Origin: Takakia lepidozioides
Taxonomy: Eukaryota > Streptophyta > Takakiopsida > Takakiales > Takakiaceae
Assembly (NCBI GenBank): GCA_030704615.1
Contig: CM060734.1
Span: 12,958,001-13,022,000, forward strand
DNA: 64,000 bases
Reading direction: 5' to 3'
The translations under genes and the position numbers were made by a program. The notes beneath the pieces were generated by a model that worked only from the letters and a program-made list of their open reading frames with translations, was not told the DNA's origin and searched no databases. This document shows, in pieces, positions 24,640 to 35,342 of this stretch (its first letter is position 1; each line of letters opens with the position of its first letter).

Positions 24640-24912
24640 GCCTGAGCCTTCTGTGCATGAGTTCTGACTTGAGTTGAGCTGCGTGTCCCAACTAACTTGG
24701 CTATGGCAGAAAAATCTGTACCAAATATGCTCCAAATATACACAGGAAGACAGATGGAATAGCTTTCCAAGGTCATCAGAACTGGAACTATTGAGTCACG
24801 ATGAGGAAATCGACTCACCAATTTGGCATAGTACTTCTGTGCATGAGTTCTGACTTGAGTTGAGTTGCGTGTCCCAATGAACTTGGTTGTGGCAGAAAAA
24901 TCTGTGCCAAAT
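24640..24912 (-). pseudogene. Duplicated exon of a SHAQKYF-type MYB-related gene
   Basis: SHAQKYF MYB-related proteins bind DNA through a single MYB/SANT repeat. On the minus strand, 24912-24819 is exon-like: preceded by a CAG acceptor and followed by a GTGAGT donor, it encodes 'FGTDFSATTKFIGTRNSTQV' then 'RTHAQKYYAKL', the third helix and SHAQKYF signature. A second copy at about 24738-24640 has the same start ('FGTDFSAIAKLVGTRSSTQV') but lost the acceptor (CAG to CAT) and diverges after 'RTHAQK'. The first half of the repeat, with its tryptophans, was not found nearby, so this is either one exon of a gene with long introns or a duplicated relic. Confidence 0.7.
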
Positions 24913-24929
24913 CTGCTTAAAATATACAC

Positions 24930-26215
24930 AAGAACACAGGTGTTACGTAGGATTCAGCATAACATGATCAGTTGTATGAAGTTAATAAAAATCTAGGTGC
25001 AGCATTTGAACGGAATCAAATTATGGACGTACAGAGTTCAGTTTTCGTCATACCAATAGTATATATCAACAAGGCAAGTTCGTGAGGGTTTGTAGCAGAG
25101 AAAAAAGACAGGGTTTCGGCGTTTTAAAGGACATGGCTCTATGATGGAAGAGAAACAGCGGGTTCAAAAATCCAAGTACGTGTCATCCACTAGCAATAGG
25201 TAGAGGAGCTGCATCACATACATTTGTAATTATGAAACAAATCCATAAATCTACAGTAATGAATCCGGAGGATTGGGAGTCAGTCACTTTTGGCAATAGC
25301 TGCGCGTACACCGTCCCTGCACCATCCTTCTTAGACCCACGTTTGAAGAACCGGCAGCAGCCAACGGCACTGCTTGGTGCCACTGGTTGTGGAGGTGTCA
25401 CAAAATATGCTGGTATGGCCTGCTGCACAGAAGCTCCACGACCTTGCCTAACTCCATCCGATCCTCTCAAACAATCCACCTCTAGAGACACTCCCGACTC
25501 CACCCCGGTAGCGTCCGCCATCACCCCTCCCTCCCTGCGTGTCCACCTCCCTGCCTGTATCAGATTGTTTCCCTCTATGATTGCATATGCATGATTAGGT
25601 GCGTACACGTGCCGGAACTACATACGTACGTACACACACGACGTGGACACATTCATCTAGGCAGAGGACTATGCATCCATATCCACAAACATCCGTCCAT
25701 AAAAAGTGCATTCGTTTGTGTCAAATCAAACCGCATACATTGAATTTCATCCCGGCCATCCCGGAGAATGTTTCATTCAAACACAACGACATTCATCCAT
25801 TTCCAAACATGCAAGGGCTTGGTATGTACACCACGTCTAAATCAGTCTATTCCATGTGGGCGATTTTCACATGTCCAAGCCTCAATTCCAGTCTGGCTAA
25901 CTTTTGGGTCTGGGGATCTGCACTGTAAGCTGCTACTACGCTTGGATTGGTAAGAAAGCTTCATGTAACCAGCACACTCATTCTCTCTCACTTTGGCAAT
26001 CGCACACTAATCACATTGATGTTATAACACAAGGGTCGGGGGTGGGATGGATGTAAAAGATGTCGTCTGCAATGACTGAAAAGGGTAAATCAATCCGCGG
26101 AAATAGGTGCCTCCCGCGGAAATACGCCCTGTAAGTTCATAATTCCAAGATGGCTCACGGGCTCCTGGGCTCACAAGCACACGCATCCATGCTCACGGAA
26201 TAGCAACCCCCAGAT
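24930..26215. other. Unassigned region
   Basis: Contains an open minus-strand stretch at 25608-25183 without a known motif (Ala/Ser/Pro-rich, one 'CCRFFKRGSKKDG' stretch). At 26096-26129 lie two CCGCGGAAATA words like those at 5204 and 1455. Nothing else is supported. Confidence 0.35.
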
Positions 26216-26219
26216 CAGA

Positions 26220-27484
26220 CCGGTGTTACCTTTTTGCGGTCTTATCAAAGATGGGGTTCGGACCCTTATTCCTCTCTTGGATAAGAGTTCTTCTCTCTTC
26301 TGCCTCGAGTAAGGTGGTGGTTAACAGTCTGCTCTCCAAATCCTTTCTTCTAGTCTAGCGTTCTGTGAGGCAGGGTTGTCATCTTTCGCCCTTCTTGTTT
26401 GTTCTAGCAGCGGATGGTATGGGCCATCTCTTGGATGGAGACCCAACTCGGGTTTTTGGGGTTCATCTAGTGACCGGCGGACAACTTGCATCTCAAGTCC
26501 TCTATGTATGCTGATGACACCATCCTCTATTTGAAGAACTCGCAGCCAGAGAATATCCAAGATGCCTTCAATGCTCTCTGAGGTGTTCTACCTTGCCTCT
26601 GGCTTCTCCATTAATTGGCAGGAATCGATTGGCTTGCAGCTCTCCAGGAACAGGGTGGCCGCCATCCCACACATCCCAGCTTTGGGTTTAGACAAGGGCA
26701 TCACTTGGCTCCAAGACGGTGAGTCTCACCTTTTGCTTGGCCACATGATCGGTCACAGACTCCCACATCATCATCGTTTCGAGCCTATCCTTGCAAAAAT
26801 CAAAGCTAAACTCATGTACTGGAGTTCAACTCGTCTGTCCATTGCCGGTAGGGTTCTTATCACTAACCAGGTCCTTCTAGCTTCAATTTGGTTTATTGCC
26901 TCAGTTTGGGACCTTTGGGCTTGTTGCTTGCCAAGAAGATCATGACGGCTCTTGTTTGTAATTTCATTTGGGGAAGGTCCTCCTCCCCGGGGATCTCCCA
27001 TCGGTCCTTACTCTCTTAGAAGCAACTTTGTATGAAGAAAAATCACGGCAATCTAGGGGTCCTTGACTTTGAGTCCCAAGCTACAGCTCTCTGGCAAAGT
27101 GGATTCCTAGGTCCTTGACTTCCTCTGCCCCCCGGTCCCGCCTTCTCAGATCCTCAATTTCTCTGTCTTGCCCCTCCTCTTCTCCATATTGGCTCCCATC
27201 CCTTCATTGGCTTATGCAGGGTGGTAAACATAATTCTTCCTCCCTTCACGCCTCCCAGGATTGGACAACCATTTGGAAGGCTTGGCATTCCATCCGCCCT
27301 CACCTCACTCAATTATCTCCTAGCTCTTGTGAGGAGATTCTCAGGTAGAATATTTTTGGCAACTATAACATGGATAGTGAAGCCCTTGTTGACTGCTCAA
27401 AGCGTTGGGCTTTATGGGAAAAGGCAGGTTTGGCTAATATCTCTGACTTCTAATTCCCTGGGAATCGGATTCTTTCTTTAAGGG
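26220..27484 (+). pseudogene. LINE reverse transcriptase fragment, 5' part
   Basis: Non-LTR retrotransposon RT. The catalytic 'YADDT' box is at 26506-26520 ('MYADDTILYLKNSQPENIQD'), followed after a stop near 26580 by 'YLASGFSINWQ', 'LLLGHMIG', and 'KLMYWSSTRLSIAGRVLITN' with 'QVLLASIWFIASVW'. 26945-27110 shows the usual LINE sequence 'NFIWGRS', then 'KKNHGNLGVLDFESQATALW'. Several stops. At 27484 it is cut by retrotransposon Y; its 3' part resumes at 53948. Confidence 0.8.
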
Positions 27485-27840
27485 TGTCAATTTAAATAAG
27501 CACAGTGTGAAAACAACTAGAATAAAGCTAGTTATTTGTATTTAACACTTGGATTTAGGTCAAGTGTTAAATCAGGTGTCAAGTTTAGTTTGACACCTGA
27601 ACCGTCTTATCTTCACGAGAGCGGCAGTCGCGCAGCTCATCTCTCTCGAGTTGAGCCTGCGCGACCGAGCTCCTTCATGCGTTTAGATCTGAGTGTGCTT
27701 ATGATGGGAGTGTAGGTTGTTGTGGGGTGGAGTCCCATAGCGTGGGGTGCCCCTGGCTCGACTTCTATTTTAAAGAGTGATAGCGATGGATTTCATATTT
27801 CTTGTGTTGAGAGTGTGTGTCCTTTTTAGCTTGTTTATCA
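27485..27840 (+). repeat. 5' LTR of Y (part shared with the 3' LTR)
   Basis: 356 bp almost identical to 53505-53861: GTTATTTGTATTTAACACTT, TTGACACCTGAACCGTC, CGGCAGTCGCGCAGCTCATC. It begins with TG. The true LTR end is not fixed because the two copies differ after GTTTATCA (27840). A hairpin-like ACACTTGGATTTAGGTCAAG and TTAAATCAGGTGTCAA region sits near the start. Confidence 0.75.
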
Positions 27841-28146
27841 CTCGAGAGAGCTGAGCGTTATCTAGTGTGCTGGTGCTAAGCTAGATACAATGTTTGTTTT
27901 AGCATTATTATAATATATATCTTGGGGCGGGAGTCCATCTGGCCCTGCTGTTTCCATGGGCTGTGCGCGCAGATTTAGTTGTCGTCTCTGCTCGTGAGTT
28001 TGAAAACCAAGAGGTGTGGAGGTTGAAGACTTTGATAGTTGGCTTCCCTACTCTCTTTCACTAGGACGGAGGGAGACGAGACTCGTGTAAACTTTTGGAT
28101 TCGGACCCAAAACAGTCGGGAGTGGCTGGATCACGAAGTGCAAACA

Positions 28147-28256
28147 GTTTTGTGGTGGCTTCCTCTGGTGGAGGTGTTGCTGCTGCACCTGCCGGAGAAA
28201 AGGAGGAAGCGAAGGAGGAGTCTGATGATGACATGGGTTTCAGTCTTTTCGACTAA
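28147..28256 (+). pseudogene. C-terminal exon of a 60S acidic ribosomal P1/P2-type protein, captured
   Basis: P1/P2 proteins form the ribosomal stalk that recruits translation factors. The frame ending TAA at 28254-28256 encodes a Gly/Ala hinge ('SSGGGVAAAAPAGEKEEAKE') followed by 'ESDDDMGFSLFD', the conserved stalk terminus. It is preceded by CAAACAG, a possible splice acceptor. The upstream part of a P1/P2 protein is absent, and it sits in the leader of retrotransposon Y, so it looks like a captured exon. P0 ends the same way and cannot be excluded. Confidence 0.85.
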
Positions 28257-30422
28257 GCTCGGGATGTAGTGTTGCAGCGCATCCGATGGTCTTTCGCAGT
28301 CGACAGTAGGTCGAGCCACAGCCGAATGGAAATGAGGTTGCTGGTAACCCAATTGGAGAAGGTGCAGTTGATGTTATCTCAACTGCAGGTGGCTGCTGAG
28401 CATTACTTAACAGCCGTTTTTATACCTGCGCTGGTGCTGGTAGAGGCTAGGAAGAAGGAGTGAGCTGGAAGATTCCCGCCCTTCTTCAAGCATGCTAGGC
28501 TCAGGGTGGAAGGTTCAACCTACGCGGCTGCTGCTGGAGAGCTAGGAGGTCTGCCACCTATCAGCCTCTGCTCTAGCCTCTCCTCTGCTCTGCTCTGCCT
28601 ATTCTTTGTGAGTTGGATTGTTCCACCGAAGGTAAAGCGCTGGCTGGGATTTGGTGACCAGCGATATTCCGCCAGCATGAGTGGGACTGGCTTCCTTTCC
28701 ATGAAATATTAGGTCTCTCCCGGCTTGGGTTAGTTCCGATTTGCAGGGCAGCAAGTCTGCATTGTTTGTTGTCTCTCGCAATGGCCATTTGCTGCAGGGT
28801 TGGAAGTTCAAGGTCAGGCCCTCAGGTTCCCTTTTCGGGCCAATCTTTGCTGACATTCCGGAAAATCCATACTATGCTATCAGGGTTTTCTGCTTAGCAA
28901 CAGGCCATGTGAACCCTTCTCTCGTGAACGGCCTACACACCAACCCCTTCCTGCATTGGTTCCTTCAGGCACTAGTTACCTTCGCCAATTTGATTCTGGG
29001 GAGTGGGTGTGGAAAGACAGAAACACAGCCCGTTTTTCAAGTACACTGTCAAATTGGACTATAGCCAGCCACTATGAAGGAGTAGTTGTGGGCTGGTTGA
29101 TGTGAGGTTGTCTAGCTGCACATTGCGAGGAAGCAAGCTTTCTTATCTTAGCAAATGGATGGACAGGGTCAGGCTAGATTTTCTAGCAAGTGCGTAAGCT
29201 GCTGTCCAGCAAGGAAAAGCTGATCAGCAATAGAAGCATGAGATGCGGCGTGTGTGACTTGAGATAGATGTACACAGGGAAGGACCAGCCGCGTAGCCTG
29301 CTTTGCGATCAGGTCTTGCATCAGGTCTAGGCGACAGTGGCGGCATTAATGTTTGTGAGACGGGGTGATCTCATATATTAACATTGCAGCCTAGTGAAGG
29401 AAGACCAGGTGAGGCTCTACATACATGACCAGCGGTGCTTTGATCCGGAGTTGCAGTTAGAAATTGTGAGACAAAAAGGAAAAAAAAAACATTGTAGTAC
29501 ATTTGGCATTTCGGCCACCAGCAGGTGCAGGTCCAATTATATCACTTGGTCCTTGAAGTGGTACACCAGGCCGAGCTTCTCCCTTTTGATTTTGCGTTCA
29601 GTTGGAAGCCCGCTATCAGTTCTCAAGATGGGGCAGCTTCATCCCATCGCCTTGGTTCTGTGCATGTCCCTGGTCATGGGGATGTAATAACCACCCTAAG
29701 CCAGTTTAGAGTGGTGTTTGAGGTCCTGGAGAGCTTGAGCGTTTACAGCACCAACGTATACTGTAACCCTCTCTACTATGGCGATCTTCAGGCTGCTCTT
29801 GGGGTATATGCCAATGGTCGATGAAGGTATTAGCACCACCTTGGAAATCACAAATTGAACGTGATGGTCTTATTGCTGTGGTTGATATGTATTTGCCCAG
29901 TACATGAATGGTTGCGGAAAGCCATCCTGGTTGTGGTCACTCTGACAGGGCAGTAGACATGGGCTCTCATACAACAACGATAAGATGGCATTGATAGCAG
30001 CAGCTTCAACAAGGTGTTCTCGTTCTGAAAATCTGGCATACCAATGAGGACATTACCTTTATCATGGTAATTCCACTGTGGAGAGATTGAGTTAAGAATC
30101 TAAGGAATTCTTAGGGAACCAGGGAACAGGGAACCAAGACAAGTATTGAAAAAAAAAAAAAAAAAAAAAAAAAAAACATGTGTTATGTTTAAAGAGCCTG
30201 GTTGGTCATATCTTTGTCAAATGAGCTCCGTTTGACCCAGTTTTGAGGGGATAGCTACAGAAAGGGGATATCTACCTATCTAGACCTGGTTTTTGTTTTT
30301 GAGACTCTGCTAAAAATCTATGGAATTTTTAGAGAGTGAGTGTGCCATGAAAGATCCACAATCCTGTTTCTAGAACCTGTTCTGGTCTACATGAGAGATA
30401 AATCTGGGGATGTACTCCTTGT
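28257..30422 (+). other. Leader of Y with unassigned ORFs and a 28-bp poly(A) tract
   Basis: Protein-like but unrecognised stretches: 28270-28460 ('LLVTQLEKVQLMLSQLQVAA', coil-like), 28741-29061 ('GSLFGPIFADIPENPYYAIR'), and 29525-29821 ('LLPFDFAFSWKPAISSQDGA', 'VYSTNVYCNPLYYGDLQAAL'). An uninterrupted A28 run lies at 30149-30176. These may be further captured host sequences or decayed element ORFs. No family is assigned. Confidence 0.4.
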
Positions 30423-31172
30423 ATGGCTGGGGGGGATGAGGACGTAATTGAAGGGCAGGTCTCTTCTCTTAGCCTATGCACACAAGGGGACAAGATTTAT
30501 GTTTCCCAAGGAACTCAGACTGATTTGAATGGAGAACAGTTGGACGAGTTGATTGCATACTGGGAGTCAGGCATTAGCAGTAGACAACAGACTGCTGTAG
30601 TTGGCGTTGAGGGCCTCAATATCGCTTTGGACAGTCAGAACTCTGTTGGAGCCAGCAGTTCTGTAGCTGTAAGTGAAATACCAAAGTGGATGAAAACTAG
30701 GCTTGGAACACAGCCAAAGACAGCCTCGGGGACCAAGGTGTTCAGCCACAAGGCTATGGTATACTGGAGCAGAGGAGCAGGAGCTACACAAGTTTGTGCA
30801 ATCAGACAGCGTTGCAGCCGGACACGCTCTGCACAAGGCAACCACGAGCGGGGGTTCATTAGCGAGGACAAGTTTGTTCTGTTTGAAGGAGATGCAGTCA
30901 TTCGCAATGAGGACACCCGCAACCATCTCAAAACTTTCGAGTTGAGAGACTATCAGACCCTACCTTTGTTTTCTTTAGTGTTCGGTGAGCGGGAGATAGC
31001 AGAGTGTTGCTTTGTCTCTATCTGGCAGAAAGAGGAGGAGGGTTGGTTAGAGCGAGCTACTGTAGCTTGGGACAAGGTTAGTGGCAGGTTTCTGGACATA
31101 GATATACCTCCTACACCTTACCATCATGCAGAGCGAGGCACTTTGAGAGAAGTCTGGAAGTTGATAGCATAG
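30423..31172 (+). CDS. Unknown ORF upstream of gag in Y
   Basis: An intact 249-codon frame from ATG at 30423 ('MAGGDEDVIEGQVSSLSLC'). The second half has 'EREIAECCFVSIWQKEEEGW' and ends 'LREVWKLIA'. No known domain, signal peptide or membrane segment is apparent. It is unusually intact compared with the rest of Y. It may be a leader protein of the Y family or unrelated insert sequence. Confidence 0.45.
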   Translation: MAGGDEDVIEGQVSSLSLCTQGDKIYVSQGTQTDLNGEQLDELIAYWESGISSRQQTAVVGVEGLNIALDSQNSVGASSSVAVSEIPKWMKTRLGTQPKTASGTKVFSHKAMVYWSRGAGATQVCAIRQRCSRTRSAQGNHERGFISEDKFVLFEGDAVIRNEDTRNHLKTFELRDYQTLPLFSLVFGEREIAECCFVSIWQKEEEGWLERATVAWDKVSGRFLDIDIPPTPYHHAERGTLREVWKLIA

Positions 31173-31490
31173 ATCAGGATTAGATCTTGCTTGGGCGGGC
31201 TTCTATTCTTCCCCTCCATCTCTGTACTATTTTCATTACCTTGTACTCGTAGTTGCCAAAGCCTCTCTTGGTGGAGGCCAGTCAGTCCGGGGTTTTGGGC
31301 TGGGATATTCTGCAGGATCAGCATTGCAGCTGGATTTTGGTGTGGGGGTGTTGATGTTTTGATTTCTTGTGTTTGGATCCCCCCCAACACCTGCATGCTT
31401 GACTGTGCGCCATGTTGGTTTTGTGTGGGCGCTTGCTTTCATAGGGATTAGGCCGGATTTGATCACCGGTCAATCCTAGAGTATGCTGTC

Positions 31491-31573
31491 GGTGGTGAGG
31501 CTGGAGTGATGACTAGCAAGACCACCAGTGTTTCTTCTATGGTGAGGCTGGGTTGATGACCAGCCAACCATAG
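31491..31573 (+). promoter_or_regulatory. Two tandem RNA stem-loops before the Y gag start
   Basis: Stem-loop 1 (31491-31526): GGTGGT...ACCACC with an inner GGCTGG arm. Stem-loop 2 (31537-31573): CTATGGT pairs with ACCATAG, and inside it GGCTGG pairs with CCAGCC around GTTGATGA. Both share GGTGAGGCTGG and the loop word TGATGA. They lie about 120-200 nt before the gag ATG, the usual place for packaging or dimerisation signals; that role is inferred. Confidence 0.5.
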
Positions 31574-31691
31574 GAGTTCTTGCGGTGGATGCAGGTGCAG
31601 GTGCCCTGAGCCATTGGGATATGACCCTTAGACTGCAACAGGTGCCCACCCGTGTCACTATTAGATTAGTACTAGAGCCTTATAGTGTCAC

Positions 31692-34160
31692 GTGGAGGAG
31701 GTGCACATTGTGAGTGTCATTACGGAGTTACCCAAGGGTTTTGAGGGGAGTACGGCTACAGGCAGTAACAGTGAGAGTGGGTTCACAAGACGAGGTATTC
31801 GGTTCAGACCACCTTCACCGCCACCCTCAACTACTGTAGAGTCAGACACAGACTCGGAGGCTTCATCAACAGGTGTGCAGTTTCATTCGCCATTGTTGTG
31901 GGACGACATGGAGGAGATGTATGGAGCTACCAAGGGGCCTCGTAGGTACTCTGGAGCTGTGGGCACAATCGAGTTGGATGACTTTATCCAGGAGTTCGAC
32001 AGCTGGTGTGATTTGCAGCAGATGCGCAATCCACAGCTATTCACCCCATTCATGGCGTGGAAGGGACTGTTCCAGCATTTGGAAGGCCCGCCTATGGACG
32101 ATTACCACGAGTTCAGGCGAGGACATGAAGCAGAGATTGAGGAGTGGAGGTTGAATTGGTCACCTGACTATGTCTCCATTACTCGAGGCACGACGCGACC
32201 AGTAGCTGCATCAGTACCAATATCTCCCACTGCCAGCACTAGTAGTGGAGCAAGTAGTGCCGGTACTTCTGCAGGTGGTACCAGTTCAAAAGGTGCTACT
32301 ACTCCTCCTGCCACGACTACAACACATGTGCCTAGATTCAACCTGGTGGTGGAGTTCTTCCAGGAGTTGCGGAGGAACTACCAAGGTGTACGGACAGAGA
32401 AGCTGCGAAGTTTGCAAGACTTCCAGCGCAAACCCAGTGAGAGCTTGCGAGAGGCCTACACTTGTATGAGGCGCTTGATAAGTGTGACGCAAGGGGTTAC
32501 TGAAGCTCAGGCAATCTAGTTCTGGTATGGAATTTTGGACAAGGAGCTCAGGAGAAGGGTGCGGGATGCAACCCTGTTACAAGCAGCCCAACCCACATTA
32601 GCAGATGTGTTTCTGCTGGCTGAGCGGATTGAGCTCAACATGGTGGAGGAGCGAGTTGTTACCATTGGGTTTGGCAAGGACATGCCTGCACGAGGCGCAG
32701 CTGCCAGCCCACAGGCACAAGGGACTGCCCAACAGCGTGGTCAGGGGGGCAAGGTTTCCCAACCCAAGTTCCATGGAGCTTACAGGGGACCTCAGGTGCA
32801 GAGGCCCGTGGCATCTTTTGCAGGCCAACAGCAACCAGGGGTGATATGTTGGACATGTGGAGGACCCCATGTCAAGAGAGATTGCCCAGAGAGTGGCAAA
32901 AGGCCGGCACAAACACAGCCTGCACAGTTGCAGTGTGGGCATTGTGGCAAGTATGGGCATGGAGATGCCCAGTGTTATGACTTGCATCCTGAGTTGCGCC
33001 CAGGCCAGTTCCAAGGGAACAATGGTGGCCGGGGGCGAGGTGGACCAGCCCAGAGAGGACAAGGTGGTCAGGCACGAGGTGCAGGCCAAGGGCAAGCTCA
33101 ACATGGCCAAGGACGCGGAGGTCAGGGTGTTGACCAAGGCATGGCCAACCGGCTTCAGCAGCTAGAGCAGAGGCTCGCTGCCATGGCTACAGCTCACGCG
33201 GTACCGACTCCCAGGCGGGATGGTCCACCTCCTATTCCTGAGGGAGGAGATATGGGAGGCATGGGATTCATGTGCGGAGCAGCACTACCACTAGAGCAAG
33301 TGGAGTCTGCTGCAGCCGTGACTCGAGAAGCAGCACGAGTTCCTGAGCCACGAGGTGCAGAGGTGGAATTGGATGCACAGCATGGGGAGGCAAGCCGTCA
33401 GGCGAGGCTTCCTCAGTCATTCACATTGGCGGAGACTGTGTCGACGTCATCCATGGCACCTAGTTCTCGCCCGACTGTTACCGAGGCGGAGGTTACTATG
33501 CCATTGGGGAGAGCTACACGTGCAGCACTGACACCTGCTACCAAGGCTAGTGCAGCCGGTGTGTTATTGGGGGCAGCCACCTCTGTGTGTCAAGCCCCAC
33601 TGTTCTCGGCAACCATGATTGCGACGCCGGGGGTAAGGCCAGCTGCAGTGTTCAGACTAGCAGCAACACTCTGTGAGAGTGGGGAGGTCACTTCATCTTC
33701 TTCGGAGTTAGTGGAAGGTGTAGTGGCAGAGGGATCCTCGGATTTGAGGGTCAAGACTGCCACGGCTGCGCCCTGGCAAGCTGCAGCTGCCAAGTTGACG
33801 GAGCTGCCAGCTAGGCCAGCCTTTGAGCGCGCCATGGTGACATCTGGAGTTGTCTTGTTAGACAACCAGGATGGCATTTTCTCTTTGAGTGGACCGGCAG
33901 GCAAGAAGTACCGGCCACTGCGGGTCTTGTTGGACTCGGGAGCTAAGCCACTGATGTTGGGTAGGGCTGCTATTGCAGGTTTGGGCCTCATGGAGGCGGA
34001 TATGGAGCCTTGTCCTTTCCAGATACAGACATCTCTGGGAGGATCAGAGCAGGCTCGGGGCATGACTCAGTTGGCCATTAGACTGCAGCCGGATCACCCT
34101 ACAGATGGCTCAGTGATGCGAGCCAAGGCCATTGTGACAGACGCGGTCTCTTACGATGTC
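31692..34160 (+). pseudogene. Y Gag with two zinc knuckles, then aspartic protease
   Basis: Gag coats the retrotransposon RNA, and the protease cleaves the polyprotein. One frame from ATG 31692 is broken only by TAG at 32517-32519. Residues about 75-275 are the Gag core ('DDFIQEFDSWCDLQQM', 'RFNLVVEFFQELRRNYQG', then 'FWYGILDKELRRRV' after the stop). CCHC knuckles: 'CWTCGGPHVKRDC' (about 32848) and 'CGHCGKYGHGDAQC' (about 32935). A Gly/Gln-rich RNA-binding linker follows, then a Ser/Ala-rich region. The protease has 'LRVLLDSGAKPLMLG' with the D-S-G catalytic triad at about 33940. The frame ends where the X block begins; the sequence resumes at 48270. Confidence 0.85.
33720..34160 (+). repeat. 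441-bp Y duplication, left copy
   Basis: Identical in length to 47829-48269, without indels and with only one difference noticed (C at 34154, T at 48263). It covers the protease. Confidence 0.9.
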
Positions 34161-34161
34161 T

Positions 34162-34996
34162 CCCAGTATGGTCGCCAAATGTCGCGCGGCTTTTACTCAC
34201 CCATCCCTTCGCTATCCGAGGCGGAAACTCCAAGATAGAAGAGTTGGAAATCTCTAAGTACTCAGCCCGCGCAGAACAATCAGTCATGACCTACAGCTAG
34301 TGTATCATGGGGGTGTTTCCTATGCATTTCCCTTTTTGCATTCATCTTAGCTACCTTTGGCATTGATAATTAAGTATCAGTTTGCTTCATCAATCTATCG
34401 GTTTCCTTCACTCATCCATTCAATCCACAGCTTCTCTCAGATCTCTCTACACAGTGTGATTGTATCGTATAAGTATCAGATTATGATTTATCAGGTATCA
34501 GGCCGAAGTCATTATGTCTCTATTCTGCTCTCCAATATCACTACAGCTTTGCATATAACAAGCATCTACTAATCCTCTTTCCTCCTTCATCGTGCTCTCC
34601 ATCTCTTGCCTCCGATCTCCGCTCCTGCCTGACTCCGAAGTCCCCCCCCTTCATTCCCCGTTTCTCCCTTTTATCCTCCTATCCGCGGTTCTAACCGTTT
34701 CCCTCTCTAACCGTCGTCTGTGAACTAACATGTTCCCTTCACAGGTGTTGTTCCCCACAGTCGTTCCCTATTATCGTGACAGCTGTGTCAAGCGGTGACT
34801 GGCTGTGTTTGGCTGTGTCGGGCTGTGACTGGCTGTGTGGGCTGTGTCTGCTGTGACGACCGTGACGGGCTGTGTGGGCTGTGACGACTGTGACGGGCTG
34901 TGTTGGCTGTGTGCCCTGTGACTGCTGTGACGACTGTGACGGGCTGTGTGGGCTGTGACGACTGTGACGGGCTGTGTTGGCTGTGTGGCCTGTGAC
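34162..34996 (-). repeat. Truncated X LTR with attached primer-binding site
   Basis: Minus orientation. The LTR terminus GCGCGACA is at 34180-34187. It is followed (reading minus) by TTTGGCGACCATACTGGG, the X primer-binding site, down to 34162, then directly by Y sequence. At the other end the LTR runs into its CACAGC repeat zone and changes near 34991-35003 into the similar repeats of the X pol-third-ORF linker. The U3 start (TGTTAGAGG) is missing. Confidence 0.85.
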
Positions 34997-35100
34997 TGGC
35001 TGTGATGCACTGTGGTAAGCTGTGATAGGCTGTGACACGCTGTGGTATGTTGTTATAGGCTGTGTTGCGTCGTGATGGGCTGTGATAGGCTGTGTCACGT
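34780..35100. repeat. CACAGC-type minisatellite spanning the LTR-linker fusion
   Basis: Irregular tandem repeats of GGCTGTGT, GGCTGTGAC and GACTGTGACG words. The part left of about 34996 matches the X LTR repeats. The part to the right matches the linker repeats downstream of integrase (GGCTGTGATAGGCTGTG type). Confidence 0.85.
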
Positions 35101-35342
35101 TTGTTTTGCCCACCCTGGTCGTATATGCTGGGCCTAGCAACTAGTGTTCCATACTCCGTTCGTAACACTGGTGCAGCCCGTGACTGCTCTTGCGGTTCAA
35201 CATGCAAATCATGCTGCAGGGGTTTGTCATGGATACCACTGTACCCCTTCAACTTATTTGCATTCACTCTTCCCAGCATTTCTTTGTTAATGGTTTGTAA
35301 CATGGCAGTGTTGTTATCATACATCTTTTGTATGACATAAGG

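Noticed and set aside
25183-25608. N-terminal exon of the MYB-related gene
   Set aside because: No MYB helix tryptophans or SANT pattern in this frame.
30149-30176. A28 tract as the tail of a processed pseudogene
   Set aside because: No matching spliced gene body lies directly upstream; the stalk-protein fragment ends 1.9 kb earlier.
32517-32519. UAG read as glutamine by a variant genetic code
   Set aside because: CSN4 ends in TAG at 23592-23594 exactly where its family ends, so TAG is a normal stop here. Mutation is simpler.
34099-34287. Short frames with 'TDCSARAEYLEISNSS' (also 41580-41691 and 47721-47860)
   Set aside because: They are encoded by the U5 end of the X LTR. Fusion to neighbouring frames is read-through, not a gene.
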